A DNA stretch of 9,364 nt from Sulfurimonas sp. (GTDB lineage: Bacteria > Campylobacterota > Campylobacteria > Campylobacterales > Sulfurimonadaceae). This document shows, in pieces, positions 6,436 to 9,364 of the stretch (position 1 is the stretch's first letter; every line of letters begins with the position of its first letter). Below the pieces are notes generated by a model. The model had not been told where the DNA came from, ran no database searches, and was given only the letters and a program-made list of their open reading frames with translations. The stretch spans positions 1 to 9,364 of the forward strand of contig JAESSH010000044.1 of NCBI GenBank assembly GCA_016764205.1, written 5' to 3'. Position numbers and translations under genes: made by a program.

Positions 6436-6925
6436 TTGCCCACCACATTCTAAGAAATAAACCCCAGGTACTTGTATAGCCTACATCTGAAAACACTAAG
6501 CTCTTATTTTTATCATAAATGAGGCTTGTTGGAAAAACACCTATCTTATAGTTTGAAGCTATAAGAGAGCTTGAATCATTTACTACATTAAAATCATACT
6601 TATTTTCATCCATCCATACTTGTATTTCTTTATCTGAACCTGATTTCACTGCTATAGTAAGTACCTCATAGTATTTTGAGAGGTATTGAATATTTGGTGC
6701 TTCTACTCTACAGGTAGGACACCATGTAGCCCAGAAGTGTACTAACAAGGGTTTTGTATCGTTTTGGACATATTCATTGTTATGCAAGAGAGTGATTTTA
6801 CGAAGAGAAAGGTTTTGTTTATTTAAATCAAAACTTTTATATATACTTAGTGCATTTGCAAAAACGAGGAGTATAATTGTAAAAAGAAGGATTTCTTTGA
6901 GGTAGTATTTAAGTTTTTGGAGCAT
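6428..6925 (-). CDS. Membrane-anchored ScsD/TlpA-like thiol-disulfide oxidoreductase
   Basis: A 165-aa protein with one N-terminal membrane segment (about residues 11-28) and a periplasmic thioredoxin domain. The active site is FWATWCPTCRVEAPN with Cys69 and Cys72, and the cis-proline loop is GVFPTS with Pro132. The following SGSD, FNVVND and DVGYTSTWGLFLRMWWA segments resemble ScsD and the Mtb DsbE group more than ResA or CcmG, so a disulfide oxidoreductase role is likely; the substrate is unknown. The ATG at 6925 is chosen because GGGA lies 5 bases before it; an in-frame GTG at 6952 would add nine residues (MKINYTGIS) but has no ribosome site and lies in a hairpin loop. It follows dnaK by 47 bases, may have its own promoter there, and converges with hisD. 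Confidence 0.85.
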   Translation of the reverse strand: MLQKLKYYLKEILLFTIILLVFANALSIYKSFDLNKQNLSLRKITLLHNNEYVQNDTKPLLVHFWATWCPTCRVEAPNIQYLSKYYEVLTIAVKSGSDKEIQVWMDENKYDFNVVNDSSSLIASNYKIGVFPTSLIYDKNKSLVFSDVGYTSTWGLFLRMWWATL

Positions 6926-6933
6926 GGAAATCC

Positions 6934-6962
6934 CAGTATAATTGATTTTCACAATTATACTG
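6934..6962. promoter_or_regulatory. Perfect 11-bp inverted repeat between dnaK and scsD-like gene, with TATAAT on both strands
   Basis: CAGTATAATTG, a 7-base spacer, then CAATTATACTG. Each arm reads AGTATAAT in one direction, so there is a -10-like box facing each way. The minus-strand box (6954-6959) would start transcription near 6947, about 22 bases before the scsD-like ATG, a sound distance. The repeat also begins 10 bases after the dnaK stop, but no T-run follows on the minus strand, so a classical dnaK terminator is less likely. An operator overlapping the promoter is a third reading. Confidence 0.5.
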
Positions 6963-6972
6963 AAATCTAAGC

Positions 6973-8859
6973 TTATTCTATTTCAGCGTCGATTACGTCT
7001 TCGTCTTTCTTCTTTTTCTTCGCATCAGCTTCTGCAGCTTCTGGATTTTCTTTTTCTTTGTACATTTCTTCAGCCATTTTATGAGCGGATTCAGTTAATG
7101 CTTTTACTTTTTCTTCTATGATTTCTTTTGTAGCTTCTACATCTTTGAGAGTATCTTTTAATTCAGTAATAGCTGTTTCAATTTTAGCTTTTTCTTCAGC
7201 TTCAAGTTTCTCACCCATCTCTGCAACAGATTTTTCTGTTTGCGCTATTAATGCATCAGCTTGATTTCTTAAATCAACAAGTGCCTTTCTCTCTTCATCT
7301 TTGCTTTTGTTTTCTTCAGCATCTTGAACCATTCTATTAATCTCTTCTTCACTTAGTCCAGATGATCCAGAGATTGTGATTGATTGAGATTTACCAGTAC
7401 CTTTATCCGTTGAGCTAACTGTTAATATACCATTTGCATCGATGTCAAATGTAACTTCGATTTGAGGTACACCACGAGGAGCAGCTGGGATGTCACCGAG
7501 TTCAAATAAACCAAGAGACTTGTTATCCTTAGCGAACTCACGCTCACCTTGACCAACAGAAATAGATACAGCTGGTTGATTATCTTCAGCAGTTGAGAAA
7601 ACTTGTGATTTCTTAACAGGAATAGTTGTGCCTTTTTCGATGATTTTTGTCATAACTCCACCAAGTGTCTCGATTCCAAGTGATAATGGAGTAACATCAA
7701 GAAGTAAAACATCTTTAACATCTCCACGTAAAACACCACCTTGAATAGCAGCACCCGCAGCAACAACTTCATCAGGATTAACACCCTTGTTTAAGTCTTT
7801 ACCACCGAAATATTTTGAAACCGCTTCTTGTGCAGCAGGAATACGAGTAGAACCACCAACCATAATAATTTCTTTTATTTCATTGTTATCTAGGTCAGAC
7901 TCTTTCATTGCTACTTTGATATGATCAATTGTTTCATCAATAAGATCAGCAATCATTGATTCAAATTTAGCACGTGTTAATTTGATAACTAAGTGCTGTG
8001 GTCCAGCTTCTGTCATTGTAATAAATGGGAGATTAATTTCAGTTTCAGTTGCCGAGCTTAATTCTTTTTTAGCGTTTTCAGCAGAGTCTTTGAGTCTTTG
8101 GAGTGCCATTTTGTCATTTTTAAGTTCAATTCCGTGAGAAGACTTAAACTCAGCACTTAAGAAATCAACAATTTTATTGTCAAAGTCATCACCACCAAGG
8201 AATGCATTACCATCAGTTGAAAGAACTTCAAATGTACCATCAGAAATTTCGAGTGTTGTTACATCAAATGTTCCACCACCAAGGTCATAAACAAGTACAT
8301 TTTCTTCAACCTTAGAATCAAGTCCATATGCAAGTGCAGAGGCAGTTGGTTCGTTAATAATTCTTAGTACATTAAGACCAGCGATTGTACCAGCATCTTT
8401 TGTTGCTTTTCTTTGTGAATCATTAAAGTAAGCAGGAACAGTTATAACTGCATCTGTTACGGGTGAACCAATATATGCTTCAGCATCTTCTTTTAGTTTT
8501 ACGAGAATCTTTGCTGAAATTTCTTGTGGAGTGTATATTTTTCCAGCTACATCAACACAGGCTGCACCATCTTTTTCAACGATGTTATATGTTACTTTAT
8601 CATGTGCTTCTTTCGCATTTTCTTCATTCATCATAAGACCCATGATTCTTTTGATTGAAGAGATTGTTTTTTCAGGATTTGTAATCGCCTGACGTTTTGC
8701 AGGATCTCCAATAAGAACATCACCCTTATCAGTAAATGCTACAACTGAAGGAGTTGTATTTTTACCTTCTGCATTAGGGATGATTTTTGCTTCACCACCC
8801 TCATAAACTGCTACACATGAATTTGTTGTTCCTAAATCTATTCCAATTACTTTACTCAT
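6973..8859 (-). CDS. dnaK: Molecular chaperone DnaK (Hsp70)
   Basis: ATP-driven Hsp70 chaperone that binds unfolded segments of proteins together with DnaJ and GrpE in the cytoplasm. The 628-aa protein is complete. The ATPase domain (about 1-380) holds [10 protein letters not shown] at 5-14, [12 protein letters not shown] at 190-201 and [17 protein letters not shown] at 331-347. The interdomain linker DVLLLDVTP is at 383-391, followed by the substrate-binding domain, a charged helical lid from about 505 with many Glu and Lys residues, and the acidic tail ending EDVIDAEIE, which serves to bind partners. AAAGGA at 8867-8872 lies 7 bases before the ATG. It follows grpE on the same strand but across an unusually long 256-base gap. 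Confidence 0.98.
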   Translation of the reverse strand: MSKVIGIDLGTTNSCVAVYEGGEAKIIPNAEGKNTTPSVVAFTDKGDVLIGDPAKRQAITNPEKTISSIKRIMGLMMNEENAKEAHDKVTYNIVEKDGAACVDVAGKIYTPQEISAKILVKLKEDAEAYIGSPVTDAVITVPAYFNDSQRKATKDAGTIAGLNVLRIINEPTASALAYGLDSKVEENVLVYDLGGGTFDVTTLEISDGTFEVLSTDGNAFLGGDDFDNKIVDFLSAEFKSSHGIELKNDKMALQRLKDSAENAKKELSSATETEINLPFITMTEAGPQHLVIKLTRAKFESMIADLIDETIDHIKVAMKESDLDNNEIKEIIMVGGSTRIPAAQEAVSKYFGGKDLNKGVNPDEVVAAGAAIQGGVLRGDVKDVLLLDVTPLSLGIETLGGVMTKIIEKGTTIPVKKSQVFSTAEDNQPAVSISVGQGEREFAKDNKSLGLFELGDIPAAPRGVPQIEVTFDIDANGILTVSSTDKGTGKSQSITISGSSGLSEEEINRMVQDAEENKSKDEERKALVDLRNQADALIAQTEKSVAEMGEKLEAEEKAKIETAITELKDTLKDVEATKEIIEEKVKALTESAHKMAEEMYKEKENPEAAEADAKKKKKDEDVIDAEIE

Positions 8860-8890
8860 TATATTTTCCTTTAATTTTTTTCAAAAATTT

Positions 8891-8914
8891 AAGGGAACCT
8901 TTTTTTATTCCCTT
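8891..8914. repeat. Inverted repeat just upstream of the dnaK ribosome site
   Basis: AAGGGAA, a 10-base T-rich spacer, then TTCCCTT: a perfect 7-bp stem about 20 bases upstream of the dnaK ribosome site. In dnaK mRNA it would be a hairpin in the leader. On the plus strand it is followed by TT only, a weak terminator signal. Its role is unknown. Confidence 0.4.
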
Positions 8915-8921
8915 TTGTAAC

Positions 8922-9100
8922 GATGGCGGAAGTAATTCCCCCATCTACGCTAACGCTAGGTTTTCCTCGGCGGAAAGCCCGCGACACTTTGTGCCTTTTA
9001 TCTTAATTTATTTTGTAAACTAAGCCAGTGAAAATGCCGATAGCATTTTTGTACTTTAGTGACTTAGCGCCTAGCGTAGTTAGCTGGGAGTTTGTTCCAG
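8922..9100. other. GC-rich, hairpin-dense non-coding island between grpE and dnaK (possible small RNA or dispersed repeat)
   Basis: No gene is supported in 8860-9115. The part 8922-8995 is about 57% GC in an AT-rich setting. Hairpins seen on the plus strand: GATGGcGGAA-gtaa-TTCCcCCATC at 8922-8945, with one C/C mismatch and a GNRA-type GUAA loop; GGTTTTCC / GGAAAGCC at 8959-8979, with one G-U pair; AAAATGC / GCATTTT at 9031-9049; CTGGGA / TTCCAG at 9084-9100, with one G-U pair. ACGCTAGG at 8953-8960 can pair with CCTAGCGT at 9070-9077, and CTAAG at 9020-9024 with CTTAG at 9063-9067, giving a nested layout. The G-U pairs become mismatches on the minus strand, which favours a plus-strand RNA. 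It matches no RNA family that I recognise. Confidence 0.45.
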
Positions 9101-9115
9101 ATAACGTTCTAATTA

Positions 9116-9364
9116 TTAATTGGCTACGATTACCATTGCTTCACGTAGTGGACGGTTTTTATATTTATAACCTGTTTGAAAGGTTTGTACTATTTGTCCT
9201 GATTCCACATCTTCGCTATCTACTGCTTGGATTGCGTTATGAATGTTGGGATCAAATGGCTCATCGTGTGCTACAAGAGTCACTCCATGTTTTTCTAATT
9301 GAGAAAGAAGAGACTTGTGTGTAAGCTCAATTCCTTCTTTTAATTTATCAAAAAGTTCTGCTTT
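9116..9364 (-). CDS. grpE: Nucleotide exchange factor GrpE, C-terminal part (5' end outside window)
   Basis: GrpE releases ADP from DnaK and so resets the chaperone cycle. The minus strand reads 82 residues without a stop from the window edge to TAA at 9118-9116, about the last 45% of a usual 180-aa GrpE. It covers the end of the long helix (KAELFDKLKEGIELTHKSLL) and the beta domain that contacts DnaK: EKHGVTLVAHDEPFDPNIHNA, then the conserved QTGYKYKNRPLREAMVIVAN, which matches the family C-terminal pattern GY...LR.A.V.V. It lies upstream of dnaK on the same strand, as usual; hrcA would be expected before it but is outside the window. Confidence 0.95.
   Translation of the reverse strand, partial: KAELFDKLKEGIELTHKSLLSQLEKHGVTLVAHDEPFDPNIHNAIQAVDSEDVESGQIVQTFQTGYKYKNRPLREAMVIVAN

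Noticed and set aside
6926..6952. GTG start extending the ScsD-like protein by nine residues
   Set aside because: No ribosome site precedes it, it falls in the loop of the inverted repeat, and the likely transcription start lies downstream of it.
8787..9023. Open frame of 78 codons on the plus strand across the dnaK start and the intergenic island
   Set aside because: It lies largely antisense to dnaK or inside the structured island, has no ribosome site, and its translation is low-complexity Leu/Phe/His then sequence explained by the hairpins.
8860..9115. CIRCE heat-shock operator, riboswitch, tRNA, tmRNA, SRP RNA or RNase P RNA
   Set aside because: None of the diagnostic conserved sequences of these elements is present on either strand of the gap.
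9028..9324. Open frame of 98 codons on the plus strand
   Set aside because: Antisense to grpE, whose conserved C-terminal domain is clear on the other strand; no ribosome site and no recognisable protein features.
1..9364. Mobile element, defence system or CRISPR array
   Set aside because: No transposase, integrase, nuclease or toxin genes, and no regularly spaced direct repeats; nearly all of the window is core genes.

Overview
The window looks like the chromosome of a Campylobacterota (epsilonproteobacterial) species, probably a free-living Sulfurimonas/Sulfurovum-type organism. The reasons are the AT-rich DNA, a divergent ahpC-fdxA pair as known from Campylobacter jejuni, a zinc-cysteine-free L32, a good T-tract/extended -10 promoter, and proteins that read like epsilonproteobacterial orthologues. 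The genus is an inference. No insertion sequence, prophage, CRISPR array, tRNA or rRNA is visible, and the gene content is core metabolism and housekeeping.

Layout. (1) 1-530, minus: a typical 2-Cys peroxiredoxin (ahpC), its last ~20 residues cut off by the window edge. (2) 531-768: divergent intergenic region with two palindromes that look like operators. (3) 769-1053, plus: a 2[4Fe-4S] ferredoxin (fdxA), closed by a clear hairpin terminator at 1061-1090. (4) 1161-6415, plus: one promoter (TGGTATAAT) followed by eight closely packed genes: ndk, a DUF177/YceD protein, rpmF, plsX, fabH, aroK, an exported thioredoxin-fold protein and hisD. (5) 6428-6925, minus: a membrane-anchored ScsD/TlpA-like thiol-disulfide protein, convergent with hisD. 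(6) 6973-8859, minus: dnaK. (7) 8860-9115: a 256-bp non-coding gap with a GC-rich, hairpin-dense island. (8) 9116-9364, minus: the 3' part of grpE.

How the genes fit together. The plus-strand cluster joins nucleotide balance (Ndk), the ribosome (L32 and its usual partner YceD), the start of phospholipid and fatty-acid synthesis (PlsX, FabH), and aromatic and histidine amino-acid synthesis (AroK, HisD), so it looks like a growth-linked operon. Three proteins act on thiols or peroxide (AhpC, the exported CHYC protein, the ScsD-like protein), and FdxA sits beside AhpC. GrpE and DnaK are partners in the heat-shock chaperone cycle.

I did not find an undescribed multi-gene system. The stretch that best deserves a second look is the grpE-dnaK gap: about 57% GC over 8922-8995, nested inverted repeats, and pairing details that favour an RNA read from the plus strand, opposite to the chaperone genes. 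It could be a small RNA, a dispersed repeat, or both. The ahpC-fdxA operators and a palindrome between dnaK and the ScsD-like gene are the next most interesting.
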